From positions 1 through 64,000 of the forward strand of contig UQHW01000006.1 of the NCBI GenBank assembly GCA_900540935.1: DNA of 64,000 nt, given 5' to 3'. A program made the translations under genes and the position numbers. The notes beneath the pieces were generated by a model. The model was not told where the DNA came from. It made no database searches and saw only the letters and a program-made list of their open reading frames with translations. This document shows, piece after piece, positions 40,434-50,632 of this stretch. How positions within the stretch are numbered: position 1 is the first letter of the stretch; every line of letters begins with the position of its first letter. This stretch comes from an uncultured Collinsella sp. (GTDB lineage: Bacteria; Actinomycetota; Coriobacteriia; Coriobacteriales; Coriobacteriaceae).

Positions 40434-42395
40434 CTAGTTGGTCGTACCGGAATCGTCGCCCGTGCTCGTGCCCGAGCCCGAGCCCGAACCAGAAAGTGCG
40501 ACCGTCAGTGTAATCGTGCTGTCGGTGGACTGTTTGCCGGTGGGGGAAACACCCGTAACGGTGGCATCTTCGTTGCCGCTCACGGGATTGCCGTTCTGGT
40601 CACAGAAGCCAATGTTATAGAAACCGGCGTTGTTGAGCGCGGTAACGGCGGCGGAAATGCTCTTGCCGTACAAGTTGCCCGGGACGGCGGCCTTGCCGGA
40701 CTTCTTGGCAATGACGACGGTAATCGTGGCGCCGGGCTTCTGCTTGCCGCTGGGGTTCCAGCTGATCACGGTGCCCTCGGTAACCGAGTCGTTCTCCTGG
40801 TAGCTCACGTCGACGCCAAAGCCTGCCATATCGAGGGCGTTGCGCGCCTGGGCCTCGGTCATGTCGGTCAGATCGGGGACGGACGTGGTATCCGGGCCGC
40901 TCGAGACCTTGTACGAGATGGTCGTGCCCTTCGCGACTTCCTTACCGGCTTCGGTGCCCTGCTCAAAGACCTGGCCCTCATCGGCCTCGTTGGCCTGCTC
41001 GGAGGCGTTGCCCTTCAGGCCAACGCTTGCCAACGCGGCCTCGGCCTGGTCCTTGGTCAGGCCGACAAGCAGGGGAACCTCAACCTTCTCGGAGGGCTTG
41101 GGGCCCTTGGAGATTACTAGGTTCACCTTAGTGCCCTTGGCCTTCTTGGTGTTACCGTTGGGCGTCTGCTCGGCGACCTTGCCCTCGTCGACGTCGTCGT
41201 TGTAGCTCTGATCGACGGTGCCAACCTCGAGGCCGGCCTCCTTGATCAGCTCGACGGCAGTCTGCTGGTCCTTGCCCAGCACGTCGGGCACGGTGACCTG
41301 CTCGCCGCCAAAGAGTCCTGTGGCAAAGGCCACCACGATGCCGATGACGGCAACCGCTGCCACCACGGCGGCGATGATCTTGTTCTTGTTGGATTTGGGC
41401 TCTTCGACCTCGTAGGAGCCGGTGGAGCCCGAAACCGAGCTACGGGCGGTATTCTGGCCGCTCACGCCCGAGACGGGACGCACCATGGCGCGCGTCTGAT
41501 CGGAAAGCTCGCGAGTCTTGGTGGCGCCCAGTTCACCGGGGGCACCGATGATGCTCGTGGGCTCCGAGACGTTGACGGCACGGCCCGACAGGTAGCTGTT
41601 GAGCACCTGACGCAGCTCGTCGGCCGTCTGGAAGCGGTTTGCGGGGTCCTTCTCCATGCACTTGAGGATGATGCGTTCAAGGTCGGCGTCGACACCGGAG
41701 TTGATCTGGCTCGGCGGAATAGGCAGCTCGTTGACCTGCTTGAGTGCGACCGAGATAGCGTCGTCACCGTCAAAGGGAACGCGGCCGGTGGCGCATTCAT
41801 ACATCACGACGCCCAGCGAGTAGATATCCGAGGTGGGGCCGAGGTCCTGACCACGGGTCTGCTCGGGGCTGACGTAGTGGGCAGTTCCGAGCACGTTGTT
41901 GTCTTGCGTGAGGTGGCTGTTCTTGGCGCGCGCGATGCCAAAGTCCATCACCTTGATGTTGCCGTCGGGCAGTACCATGATGTTCTGCGGCTTAATGTCG
42001 CGGTGGATGATCTCGTGCTTGTGGGCGACCGAAAGCGCAGAGCTGATCTGCGAGCCGATCTGGGCGACCTTCTTGGGGTCGAGGGCGCCGTGGCTCTTGA
42101 TGCCGCTCTTAAGGTCGGTGCCGCGCAGGTACTCCATGACGATGTAATAGGTGTCGCCGTCCTTGCCCCAATCGTAGACGCCCACGATATAGGGGGAGGA
42201 GAGACCGGCTGCTGCCTGGGCCTCCTGCTTAAAGCGTGCGGCGAAGGTTGCGTCGCCAGCATACTGCGGCAGCATGATCTTGACGGCTACCGTGCGGTCG
42301 AGGACCTGGTCCTGTGCACGGTAGACGGTCGCCATGCCGCCTGTTCCCACCTTATCCTTGAGGAGGTATCTTCCCCCGAGGACCCTCTGTTCCAT
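40434..42395 (-). CDS. pknB: Ser/Thr protein kinase with PASTA domains
   Basis: This 653-aa membrane kinase has the P-loop GTGGMATVY, catalytic Lys39, HRDIKPQN, DFG and the SPEQ activation region, then a juxtamembrane linker, one transmembrane helix (near residue 345) and four extracytoplasmic PASTA repeats (each opening like VPDVLG, VPLLVG, VPDLTD, VPGNLY) that bind peptidoglycan or lipid II fragments. The C-terminus is a Ser/Gly/Thr tail. The ATG at 42395 follows AGGAG; an upstream in-frame ATG lacks a ribosome site. Last gene of the wall-signalling cluster. Confidence 0.95.
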   Translation of the reverse strand: MEQRVLGGRYLLKDKVGTGGMATVYRAQDQVLDRTVAVKIMLPQYAGDATFAARFKQEAQAAAGLSSPYIVGVYDWGKDGDTYYIVMEYLRGTDLKSGIKSHGALDPKKVAQIGSQISSALSVAHKHEIIHRDIKPQNIMVLPDGNIKVMDFGIARAKNSHLTQDNNVLGTAHYVSPEQTRGQDLGPTSDIYSLGVVMYECATGRVPFDGDDAISVALKQVNELPIPPSQINSGVDADLERIILKCMEKDPANRFQTADELRQVLNSYLSGRAVNVSEPTSIIGAPGELGATKTRELSDQTRAMVRPVSGVSGQNTARSSVSGSTGSYEVEEPKSNKNKIIAAVVAAVAVIGIVVAFATGLFGGEQVTVPDVLGKDQQTAVELIKEAGLEVGTVDQSYNDDVDEGKVAEQTPNGNTKKAKGTKVNLVISKGPKPSEKVEVPLLVGLTKDQAEAALASVGLKGNASEQANEADEGQVFEQGTEAGKEVAKGTTISYKVSSGPDTTSVPDLTDMTEAQARNALDMAGFGVDVSYQENDSVTEGTVISWNPSGKQKPGATITVVIAKKSGKAAVPGNLYGKSISAAVTALNNAGFYNIGFCDQNGNPVSGNEDATVTGVSPTGKQSTDSTITLTVALSGSGSGSGTSTGDDSGTTN

Positions 42396-42527
42396 TCCTG
42401 CTCCTAACATAACTATTCGCTCAACGATGTGTGTAGTACCTACGATGTGGCCGCTGGGGCCGTGTGGCGCGTTGCCGCTAACTCTTCGGCCGCGGCGCGC
42501 CTCGGGTGTCCGATTCGATCATGGGCA

Positions 42528-45398
42528 TCACGCTCCCTGTGCGGCAAGCGCCGCGGTCAGGACGATACCGGCGATCTTGGCGGCCTTGACGTCATGCTTG
42601 TCGAAATCCTCCAAGGCCACCGAGATAGCGACCGTGGGTGAATCGTAAGGTGCAAAGCCAACGAACATCGAGTTGACGTTGGTGCCGCCGGTCTCGGCCG
42701 AACCGGTTTTGCCGGCGACCTTGACGCCCGGAATCTGGGCATCGGTACCGGTACCGGACTGGACAACCGCGAGCATAGCCTGCTTGACCTGGTCGGCCGT
42801 GGCGGAGCTGACGGCCTGACCAAGCGAGCGGGACTGCGTGGTCTTGACCACGGTTCCGTCCGGGGCAAGTACCTGGGCTACAAAGTACGGGTCCATGACC
42901 ACGCCACTGTTAGCGATGGCGGCGGCAATCACGGCGTTTTGCATGACGGTGGTCTGCGGGCCGGGCGTATGGTCCATGCCGACAGGCTGGCCGGCGCCGG
43001 CCCAGGCGGTCTCCCACTCGGTCATGAGCGACGGGTCGGCCATGATGGAGGCCGCGGAGGTCAGGTCCTGGCCGAGCTTTTGGCCGTAGCCAAAGGCGTT
43101 GGCAAACTGCACGAGCGTGTTTGCGCCAACTTCGTTTGCCACCTGGCCAAAGACGACGTTGGAGGACACGGCAAAGGCCTGCTGCAGGCTGATGGTGCCG
43201 TAGCTCTCGTTGGCATAGTTGGTGACTGGTGCGTTGCCGATGTCCATGGAGCCGGGCGCCTGGTAGGTGCTGGTAAGGCTGGCGGTACCGGTCTCGAGTG
43301 CCGCGGAAAGCGTAACGACCTTAAACGTTGAGCCCGGCGTGTACAGCGCGTCCATGGCGCGATTGTACATGGAGCCGTCCTCGCCGCCGCCCGTCTGCAG
43401 CAGGGCATCGATGTTGGTGTTGTCGTAGGTGGGCGAGCTGGCACATGCGAGCACCGCGCCGGTACGCGGGTCGATGACCACTACAGCGCCCTTAAAGCCC
43501 TTGAGTGCCTGCTCGGCCGCCGTCTGGATGCGCGAGTCGATGGTGAGCTTGGCGGTGTTGCCCGGCTGGGTCTGGCCCGCGAGCGACGCGATGGCGTTGT
43601 TCCAGCTGGAGTAGTCCTTAGAACCGGTGAGCGTGTCGTTCATGACGCTCTCGATGGCGGTGGTGCCATACTGCTGGCTCACGTAGCCAACCACGTGCGC
43701 TGCCAGGTTACCGTTGGGGTAGGAGCGTACGTAGGTGCCGTCCTCCTGCTGCAGCGACTCGGCCAGCGTCACGCCGTCGGACGTGATGATGGAGCCGCGC
43801 TGGATGTACTTGGAGCGGGCGATGGTGTGGTTGTTGGTCGGCATGTCCTGATAGTCCTTGGCCTTAATGACCTGGACATAGGTGAGGTTGCCGATAAGGA
43901 TGGCGAACAGCGCCGTAAAGGCGAGCACCGCGCGGGTTAGACGGTTGGCGAGCGCAACGCGGCCGAGCACACCGGATTCAGGCGTGTCGAGCAGGCGACG
44001 GCGCATGCGCGAGCCGACGGAATGGCTGCCGCTGCCGTAGGAAGACGAGGTGGCAAAGCGCGTGCCCGTCGGGGCGGCGGCAGATGCGACCTGATCATCG
44101 GTGATGGCGGCCATGGTGCCGGTGCCGGTAAGCTCGGCCTCGCGTCCGGTCGCCTCGTCACCGGCGCGCAGCAGGAGCGCGACGATGATAAAGCTCGCCA
44201 GCAGCGAGGAGCCGCCCTGGCTCATAAAGGGCAGGGTGACGCCGGTCAGCGGAATCAGGCGGGTTACGCCGCCAACGATCAAGAAGGCCTGGAAGCTGAT
44301 GGCGGCCGTAAGGCCCGTGGCGCTAAAGGCAGCGAGGTCGGATTTAGCGCGGGCAGCCGTGGTGAGGCCACGCACGGCAAAGAGCATAAACAGGATGAGC
44401 ACGGCGCCGCCGCCCAAAAGGCCCATCTCCTCGCCGATAGCCGAGAAGATAAAGTCGGACTCGACGACAGGGATGTTGTTGGCCATGCCGTTGCCGATGC
44501 CAACACCGACCAGACCGCCATCGGCAAGCGAGAAGAGCGACTGGACGATCTGGTAGCCCTGGCCCTGGGCGTCCTTAAACGGATCGACCCAAACCTGGAA
44601 ACGCACCTGAACGTGCGACAGGAACTTGTAGGCGCCCACGGCTCCAACGGCCAAGAGCGCAAGACCGATAACGACATACGAGAATCGTCCCGTGGCAACG
44701 TAGAGCATCAGCAAGAAGATGGTGTAGAACAGCACGGCCGAGCCCAGATCGCGTTCGAAGACGACGACGAGCAGGCATACGCCCCATACCGCAAAGAGCG
44801 GAAGCAGCAGGCGCAGGCGCGGAACTTTAAAGCCCAGGATCTTTCGGTTGGAAATGGAGAGCAGCTCGCGGTTCTCGGCCAGGTAGCCGGCCAGGAACAG
44901 CACGATAAAGACCTTGGCGAACTCGCCGGGCTGGATGGTAAAGCCGGCGATGCGAATCCACAGCTTGGAGCCCGAGATCGTGGTACCGATAAAGATCGGC
45001 AGCATCAGCAAAATGATGCCGACGATGCCAAAGGTGTATTTGTAGCGCATGACCACGTCGAGGTTTTTGACCAGCGCGAGCGTTCCCACCATCAACGCTA
45101 CCGAGATAAACAGGATGACGAGCTGTGAGATGGCGAGGTCGGGCGCCAGGCGCGTCACAAACGTGATGCCGATGCCCGACAGAACAAAGACGATGGGCAG
45201 GATTGCCGGATCGGCGCCGGGCGCCAAGATGCGCACGGCGATGTGCGCCGCGGCGAAGGCGGCAAAAAGTCCGATCGGCACGGCGAGCGTCTCAAATGAG
45301 ATAGCGGCGCCCGCGGTGAGTACGTACATCGCATACAGCAGGATGACGGGGAACGCCGAGGCGATGAGTAAGAGCAGTTCGGTGTTGCGGCGACTCAT
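42528..45398 (-). CDS. SEDS glycosyltransferase fused to a class B penicillin-binding protein
   Basis: One 956-aa frame holds two cell-wall enzymes. Residues about 1-430 are a RodA/FtsW-type polytopic glycan polymerase (FERDLGSAVLFYTIFLLMLY, QVWVDPFKDAQGQGYQIVQS, FIFSAIGEEMGLLG, PFMSQGGSSLL). After a cytoplasmic linker and a further membrane helix comes a transpeptidase with SxxK (Ser690 in GSTFK), SxN (Ser745-Ser746-Asn747) and KTG (Lys897). In most actinobacteria these are adjacent rodA and pbpA genes. There is no stop or frameshift between them. The ATG at 45398 follows GGGAG; the frame is open further upstream into the PP2C gene. Confidence 0.93.
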   Translation of the reverse strand: MSRRNTELLLLIASAFPVILLYAMYVLTAGAAISFETLAVPIGLFAAFAAAHIAVRILAPGADPAILPIVFVLSGIGITFVTRLAPDLAISQLVILFISVALMVGTLALVKNLDVVMRYKYTFGIVGIILLMLPIFIGTTISGSKLWIRIAGFTIQPGEFAKVFIVLFLAGYLAENRELLSISNRKILGFKVPRLRLLLPLFAVWGVCLLVVVFERDLGSAVLFYTIFLLMLYVATGRFSYVVIGLALLAVGAVGAYKFLSHVQVRFQVWVDPFKDAQGQGYQIVQSLFSLADGGLVGVGIGNGMANNIPVVESDFIFSAIGEEMGLLGGGAVLILFMLFAVRGLTTAARAKSDLAAFSATGLTAAISFQAFLIVGGVTRLIPLTGVTLPFMSQGGSSLLASFIIVALLLRAGDEATGREAELTGTGTMAAITDDQVASAAAPTGTRFATSSSYGSGSHSVGSRMRRRLLDTPESGVLGRVALANRLTRAVLAFTALFAILIGNLTYVQVIKAKDYQDMPTNNHTIARSKYIQRGSIITSDGVTLAESLQQEDGTYVRSYPNGNLAAHVVGYVSQQYGTTAIESVMNDTLTGSKDYSSWNNAIASLAGQTQPGNTAKLTIDSRIQTAAEQALKGFKGAVVVIDPRTGAVLACASSPTYDNTNIDALLQTGGGEDGSMYNRAMDALYTPGSTFKVVTLSAALETGTASLTSTYQAPGSMDIGNAPVTNYANESYGTISLQQAFAVSSNVVFGQVANEVGANTLVQFANAFGYGQKLGQDLTSAASIMADPSLMTEWETAWAGAGQPVGMDHTPGPQTTVMQNAVIAAAIANSGVVMDPYFVAQVLAPDGTVVKTTQSRSLGQAVSSATADQVKQAMLAVVQSGTGTDAQIPGVKVAGKTGSAETGGTNVNSMFVGFAPYDSPTVAISVALEDFDKHDVKAAKIAGIVLTAALAAQGA

Positions 45399-45414
45399 AA
45401 GCGGCACTCCCTTT

Positions 45415-47349
45415 CTAGTTCTTGTCGGAGGCTTCGGCCTCGGCGGACTGTTCGGCGGTTTTCTCGGAATCTGATTCGGAGGTCGATCCCTGGTCGGTGT
45501 TGTCGCGGATCGTTTGTGCGTCAATCACCTGGCGGGTCTGCTCCTCGTCAATCTGATGACGGTATTTGGAAATGGTGTCCTGCGCATCGTCGACACTTGT
45601 TTGCGTAATGCCCGCTTTGAGGCGGTTTTGCGTGTCTTCGGGCAGGTCGGACAGCTTGATGCTCGTTTCGCTCTCGAGCCAGTGGAGCTTAAGGCCGAGT
45701 GGCTTGCCGGGCACGCCGCGCCAAACTGCGACATTGCCCTGGTAGGTTCCCAGGTAGTACGAGCCGGTGATGCCCGCGTAGGCCCAAATTGCCGCTGCCA
45801 GCACAAAGACGATGCCCAGGACCACGCCGATGGTGATATTGCGGCGACGCACGCGTTGCGCCTCGCGCATGACGCCATCGTCGACCAGGTCGACTACTAC
45901 TACGGTCACGTTGTCGTGGCCACCGGCGGCAAGCGCGGCGTCCACCAGGTTGTCGACGCAGATCTGCGCGGTCGAGGACTGCGTGGCAATGTTCTCGATA
46001 TCGCTATCGGGAATCATGCTCGAAAGGCCGTCGGAGCACAGGATCAGGCGGTCGCCCTCCTCGATATGCAGGGTAAAGTGGTCGGCGTACATGGCAGGGT
46101 CCGAGCCCAGCGCGCGGGTGATGACCGAGCGGTTGGGATGGACGCGGGCCTCGTCGGCCGTAATCTCGCCGGCGTCCACGAGCTCTTCCACATAGGAGTG
46201 GTCGCGGGTCACGCGAATCAGCGTGCCCTCGTGGAGCAGGTAGGCGCGCGAGTCGCCCACGTGGGCGATGGCGAGCGTGTCGTTTTCGATATAGGCGCAG
46301 GTGGCCGTGCAACCCATGCCGGGCTTGCCCAGGCCATTCAAGGCGGCCTCGATCACAGCGGCGTTGGCGGCCTCGACAGCTGCAGCCAGGCGTGCCGCAT
46401 CGGCAGACTGCGGGGCTGTCTTGGCGATGGTCTCGACGGCGATGGAGGATGCCACCTCACCGGCGGCGTGGCCGCCCATGCCATCGCACACGCAAAAGAG
46501 CGGCGACTGCACCAGGTAGGAATCCTCATTGTGCGGGCGCACGCAGCCAACGTCGGAGCGGGCGCCCCACATGAGCTGCGTGGTGGTGCCGGCATCATAG
46601 GTCGAGTCGGTTTCGATGCGCTCCTCGGCCAGGGGCTCAAAGCTCATGGTCGAGCCGGGGTCCTTGAGCTTGGCTTCTACGGCGGCAACGTCGATTTCTG
46701 CCGTGTCACCGGGGGAGACGGTATCGGCCTCGGCACTTGGGGCGGCGTCGTTGTCGTCCGGGGAGTCGAGCTCCTCGGACGTGTGGACGGCCGGTTGGTC
46801 GTCTTGCGGTTCGAGAATCATGGGCTCGGGCGTCGCAAAGTGCGACGGAGCGGGCGTGCTTTGGGGCTGAGCAGCGGGTTCGGCAGCGACGATGGGCTCG
46901 CTTGCGGGTGCAGACTGCGGGGCCTCGGGTGCGGGGGCGTCCTCGGGGGAGGGCACTGCCTCGGGCGCCGGCGTGGATGCGGGCACGACCTCGGACGCCG
47001 AGGCTACGGGAAACACCGGAGCGGCGGGCTCGGGCGTCTCAAACACTGCGGCGCTCTCGTTGATTGCCGTGGCGACAGGCTCGGCAAAGTGGGCCGGCGC
47101 CGGCGTTGTCTCGGGTGCTGCGGACTGCTCGGCGGCATGCGCACCGATGGGTGCTGCCGCGGCATCCTCTGCGCCCTCGTCATCGGCGAGGGCCGAATAA
47201 TCATGCGTTACATGCGAAAGAGGCAGGGAGAACACGGTGTCCTCGGGCTCCACGGGCGCGGAGTCCGCCGGAGCGGCGTGGGCCGGTGCAGCCGCGGCGG
47301 CAGCCGGTGCCTCGGTCATGGTTGCGGACTTGTTCTCCTCGTCGATCAT
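45415..47349 (-). CDS. PP2C-type protein phosphatase (PstP-like) with long N-terminal extension
   Basis: This 644-aa protein has an Ala/Pro/Glu-rich, probably disordered region of about 255 residues, then a PP2C domain with metal-binding and catalytic motifs SDVGCVRPHNEDS, VCDGMGGHAAGE, GDSRAYLL, LCSDGLSSM and GHDNVTVVVV, then one transmembrane helix (about 500-520) and an extracytoplasmic tail. It dephosphorylates the Ser/Thr kinases and their substrates. The usual PstP lacks the long N-terminal extension. Its ATG overlaps the FHA gene stop (ATGA). Confidence 0.93.
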   Translation of the reverse strand: MIDEENKSATMTEAPAAAAAAPAHAAPADSAPVEPEDTVFSLPLSHVTHDYSALADDEGAEDAAAAPIGAHAAEQSAAPETTPAPAHFAEPVATAINESAAVFETPEPAAPVFPVASASEVVPASTPAPEAVPSPEDAPAPEAPQSAPASEPIVAAEPAAQPQSTPAPSHFATPEPMILEPQDDQPAVHTSEELDSPDDNDAAPSAEADTVSPGDTAEIDVAAVEAKLKDPGSTMSFEPLAEERIETDSTYDAGTTTQLMWGARSDVGCVRPHNEDSYLVQSPLFCVCDGMGGHAAGEVASSIAVETIAKTAPQSADAARLAAAVEAANAAVIEAALNGLGKPGMGCTATCAYIENDTLAIAHVGDSRAYLLHEGTLIRVTRDHSYVEELVDAGEITADEARVHPNRSVITRALGSDPAMYADHFTLHIEEGDRLILCSDGLSSMIPDSDIENIATQSSTAQICVDNLVDAALAAGGHDNVTVVVVDLVDDGVMREAQRVRRRNITIGVVLGIVFVLAAAIWAYAGITGSYYLGTYQGNVAVWRGVPGKPLGLKLHWLESETSIKLSDLPEDTQNRLKAGITQTSVDDAQDTISKYRHQIDEEQTRQVIDAQTIRDNTDQGSTSESDSEKTAEQSAEAEASDKN

Positions 47350-47762
47350 CGACGGTTCACCTTCATGACCACGTCGCCAATCTGGACTTCGTCGCCCTCG
47401 CGCAGCGTTGCGGGCTCCACAAGCTGGCGGCCGTTGACGAGCGTGCCGTTAAGCGAGTTGAGGTCCTCGATGATGAGCGCCGGGCCCTGCAGCGAAAAGC
47501 GCGCATGTGAGGCCGAGACGAACGGTTCGTTGATGCAGATGTCCGAAGATGGCGAGCGACCGACGATGACGGGGCCGAGCATGTCTACGTGGATGCCGCG
47601 GATACCGCGCGGACCCTTGTCCACATCGATCGTCCAGATAGCCGAGTCGCGGCGCTGTCCGCGCACAAGCCCCACGCCGGTCTTCATGACGGCGAACAGG
47701 AAGATATAGAGCAGGGCGACCAGGACGATGCGGCCTGCAAAAAGGACGATATCGATGTTCAT
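47346..47762 (-). CDS. fhaB: FHA-domain protein (FhaB/FipA-like)
   Basis: This 138-aa protein has an N-terminal membrane helix and a forkhead-associated domain with the phosphothreonine-binding residues GRSPSSDICI, SASHARF and LNSLNGTLVNG. Such proteins recruit phosphorylated cell-wall and division factors. The stop overlaps the phosphatase start. Confidence 0.93.
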   Translation of the reverse strand: MNIDIVLFAGRIVLVALLYIFLFAVMKTGVGLVRGQRRDSAIWTIDVDKGPRGIRGIHVDMLGPVIVGRSPSSDICINEPFVSASHARFSLQGPALIIEDLNSLNGTLVNGRQLVEPATLREGDEVQIGDVVMKVNRR

Positions 47763-47768
47763 AAGCGA

Positions 47769-48782
47769 CTATCCCCTAAATTCAAAGGTGCTCAGGCCAA
47801 ACGTCAGCAGATCGCCGTTGCGCAGTGGGCAGCGCGTGATGCGGCGGTTGTTGACGAGCGTGCCGTTGGTGGAATTGAGGTCCTCGATCGACCAGTCCGA
47901 GCCGGTAAAGGTGAGCTGGGCGTGACGGCGCGACACGTTGGGGTCGCGCAGGGCGATATCGGAAACCGAACGCTCGCGGCCGATGGTCACCTGCGCGGAG
48001 GTGATGCTGCGGCTCTCGCCGCTCACGACGTCGACGAGTTGGGCGAGCGGGCGCTGCGGGGCACGGGTGCTCGCCATGTTGGAGGCGATGCCGGCCGCGG
48101 CGCCAAGGCCCACGGCGGCACCGGTCGCGGCGGCTCCGCCCATGCCGGCAAGCGCGTCGCGCGAGACGGTCTGCGGCACCGGGATGGGTGCGGCGGCGGG
48201 GTCGGGGACGCTAGGCGCGAAGGGGTCTGCCACGGCAAGCGGGTCGGGAGCGGCGGCGCGAGGCGTCGGCTGCTGCTGGGGCATGGCGGCGGGGCGCTGC
48301 TGCTGCGGGGCAGCAAACTGCTGCTGGCCGGCGCGCGGCGCGCTGGCGGCGCGGCTTGCGGCCGAGTTATTCTGTCCCAGGCCGTTTTGGTAGGCGCGCT
48401 CTTCCTCGTACAGGCGGCCGAGCGTGGGCGCATCGACGTTCTCGGCAAAGACCGAGAACTTGCCGGCGCGCAGCTGCGGATCGATCATAAAGCGCACGAG
48501 GGGCTCGCCGACAAAGACATAGCGGCGCTTTTCGGCCTGCGCCTTCACAAACTCGCGGACCTCGCGCGAAAGCTCGGGGTAGAACGGGGCGAGCATGGGA
48601 TCGTCGTCGGCGGCGATAAGGATGGTATAGAGTGCCGGCGCCGTGTTGACGCCGTTAATCACCAGAGTCTGATCCTCCATGTCGCGAGCGGCCTGCTTGG
48701 CAAGCTTCTTAAAGGAGAACGGGGCACGGGTGGCACCGAAGATGCCGGCCACGTGGTCCTCGAAGATGTTCAGGAAGTTCAC
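47769..48782 (-). CDS. fhaA: FhaA-like protein (DUF3662 + FHA)
   Basis: This 337-aa protein has an N-terminal DUF3662 domain (about 1-125, FLNIFEDHVAGIFGATRAPF), a Pro/Ala/Gln-rich linker (about 130-245) and a C-terminal FHA domain (IGRERSVSDIAL, VSRRHAQL, LNSTNGTLVNN). In mycobacteria the homologue binds phosphorylated MviN and dampens peptidoglycan synthesis (family knowledge). It overlaps the preceding kinase gene by 4 nt. Confidence 0.93.
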   Translation of the reverse strand: MNFLNIFEDHVAGIFGATRAPFSFKKLAKQAARDMEDQTLVINGVNTAPALYTILIAADDDPMLAPFYPELSREVREFVKAQAEKRRYVFVGEPLVRFMIDPQLRAGKFSVFAENVDAPTLGRLYEEERAYQNGLGQNNSAASRAASAPRAGQQQFAAPQQQRPAAMPQQQPTPRAAAPDPLAVADPFAPSVPDPAAAPIPVPQTVSRDALAGMGGAAATGAAVGLGAAAGIASNMASTRAPQRPLAQLVDVVSGESRSITSAQVTIGRERSVSDIALRDPNVSRRHAQLTFTGSDWSIEDLNSTNGTLVNNRRITRCPLRNGDLLTFGLSTFEFRG

Positions 48783-50632
48783 GAAAGATCACTCTCCGTA
48801 TAGGTTCTTTGGTATCCGAGCAAATATAGGCATATCCCAACGATTATAGAGGATAGGGTTCCCGCAACTGCCGCCTTGGCGGCGACCGCGGCTGCAAGGC
48901 TGGCAATTTCCATATGGTGTGCAAGACAGGACGCCGCTGCGCAGCCGATGCCGGTGACAGCGATGGCGGCGATTGCGGCAAGGTTTGAGCCCCGGTCGGC
49001 ACGCTTGGCATGGGCATTGAGCAGCGCAGATGACGCCGCGGCAGTTGTCGCGACCAGCACAAAGGCAGTCCAAAGGAGCGGGTCTTCCAGCGCTGCGGCA
49101 ACGTTACCGAGCCCCAGCACGCCTCCGGCTGAAAGCGCGACCGTGGCCAGACGGGCAAAAAGCACGCCCATGCCCGTTGCCGCGGCGGCGCTTGCCGGGC
49201 CGAGCCAAAATGACGCGACGCCGGCGGCGACCCCAGCTGCCAGGAAGGTATTGCCAGTCAGACAGCCAAGCGCGAGTGCACAGGTGAGCGTGGCGCTCGC
49301 GGCAGCCTCGGTGCGACCCCAGGTGATCCACCAACCGGACATGGCAGCGGCAAAGATCACCGCGACGGGCAACATCGACAGGATGCCCTGCGCCTGCATG
49401 GTGGCGTTTGCCATGAGCACCAAAAAGCCCACGGCCGAGATGGCCGAGCCAATCTGGGGGGCCAGGCCAGCCGCCGCTCCGATCGCGATGGCCGCAATGA
49501 CCAGGCCGGGAAGCGCCGCGACCCCGGCCGTTTGCATCAGCAAAAAGCTAAAGGTACCGCACGTTAGCGCCGAGATAGCGCGCATGGTGTAGTCGCGCGC
49601 ATGGCTCCAGCGCGTGCCCGCCCAGCCGAGTGCGGGGTCGATCTCGATGGCGTCGTCCTCGTAGTGCGACGGCTCGATATCGTCGAGCTCCTGCTCGTCA
49701 TCCGAAAGCTCGCCAACCATTTGCTCCAGGCTGCGACGGCCTTCGCGCACGCTGCCCAGACTGGCAAGGAGCTGGTCGCAAAATGCCTCGATGCTGTTGG
49801 GGCGGTCCTGCGGCATGGGGGAGAGCGCGCTCATGAGCGCGGCCTCGGCTCCCGGGGGAAAGTGTGGTATCAGCTCGCTGGGATAGGTGGCGCCGCCGAT
49901 GATGCGGCCGAGCGAGTCGGCGGGCGTGGCCGCCATAAAGGGAGCGCTGCCGCACAGGCCCTCGTAGATCACACAGGCAAGGGCAAAGACATCAGCGCGT
50001 TCGTCGACCGTGCCGGTCTCGATATCGAGCTGCTCGGGCGGCATGTAGCCGATGGTGCCGCCGCGCGAACCGCCAAAGCCACCGGCGGACGACAGTCGCG
50101 CCATGCCAAAGTCGGTGAGCTTTACATTGCCCGAGTGGTCGATGAGCACGTTGGCGGGCTTAATGTCCAGGTGGAGTACGCCATTACTGTGGGCGAAGGT
50201 GAGCGCCTGGCCCAGGGCATCGGCAATGGCCGCGGCCTCGTCAAAGGTAAGTGAGTGGCCGTCCACGCGATGCAAAAACTCGGCCAGCGACATGCCATCG
50301 ACATATTCCATAACCAGGTAGGCATAGGCTGTGTCGTGCGTAAAGTCGATGACCTGCACGATGTTGGGATGTTGAAGCATAGCGGCAGTGTGCGCCTCGC
50401 GCAGGACATCCATGATGTCGCTGGCGGGCATGCCGGCACCGTTGATAAGGGGGATGCGCTTAATGGCGACGCGGCGGCGCAGATGCGTGTCGCGGCAGAT
50501 CTCGATGGAGCCAAAACCGCCGGTCGCAAGTGTCTCGAGCGGCTGGTACCGCTTGAGCAGCTCGCGAGAGCTGGTGCCCTCCAAAGGAACGTCCGGCGAG
50601 AACCGGGCGGTATGTTGCGAGAAAAGCGGCAT
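48779..50632 (-). CDS. Ser/Thr protein kinase with polytopic C-terminal domain
   Basis: This 617-aa protein has a kinase domain (about 29-285) with glycine loop LATGGFGSIE, Lys58 (VAIKRI), catalytic loop LHLDIKPANV, DFG, and activation segment TIGYMPPEQ. The catalytic loop has Leu instead of the usual Arg before Asp, so regulation by activation-loop phosphorylation may differ. The C-terminal 270 residues form about eight to ten hydrophobic helices instead of PASTA repeats. The ATG at 50632 follows GAGGG. First gene of the cluster, overlapping fhaA. Confidence 0.9.
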   Translation of the reverse strand: MPLFSQHTARFSPDVPLEGTSSRELLKRYQPLETLATGGFGSIEICRDTHLRRRVAIKRIPLINGAGMPASDIMDVLREAHTAAMLQHPNIVQVIDFTHDTAYAYLVMEYVDGMSLAEFLHRVDGHSLTFDEAAAIADALGQALTFAHSNGVLHLDIKPANVLIDHSGNVKLTDFGMARLSSAGGFGGSRGGTIGYMPPEQLDIETGTVDERADVFALACVIYEGLCGSAPFMAATPADSLGRIIGGATYPSELIPHFPPGAEAALMSALSPMPQDRPNSIEAFCDQLLASLGSVREGRRSLEQMVGELSDDEQELDDIEPSHYEDDAIEIDPALGWAGTRWSHARDYTMRAISALTCGTFSFLLMQTAGVAALPGLVIAAIAIGAAAGLAPQIGSAISAVGFLVLMANATMQAQGILSMLPVAVIFAAAMSGWWITWGRTEAAASATLTCALALGCLTGNTFLAAGVAAGVASFWLGPASAAAATGMGVLFARLATVALSAGGVLGLGNVAAALEDPLLWTAFVLVATTAAASSALLNAHAKRADRGSNLAAIAAIAVTGIGCAAASCLAHHMEIASLAAAVAAKAAVAGTLSSIIVGICLYLLGYQRTYTESDLS

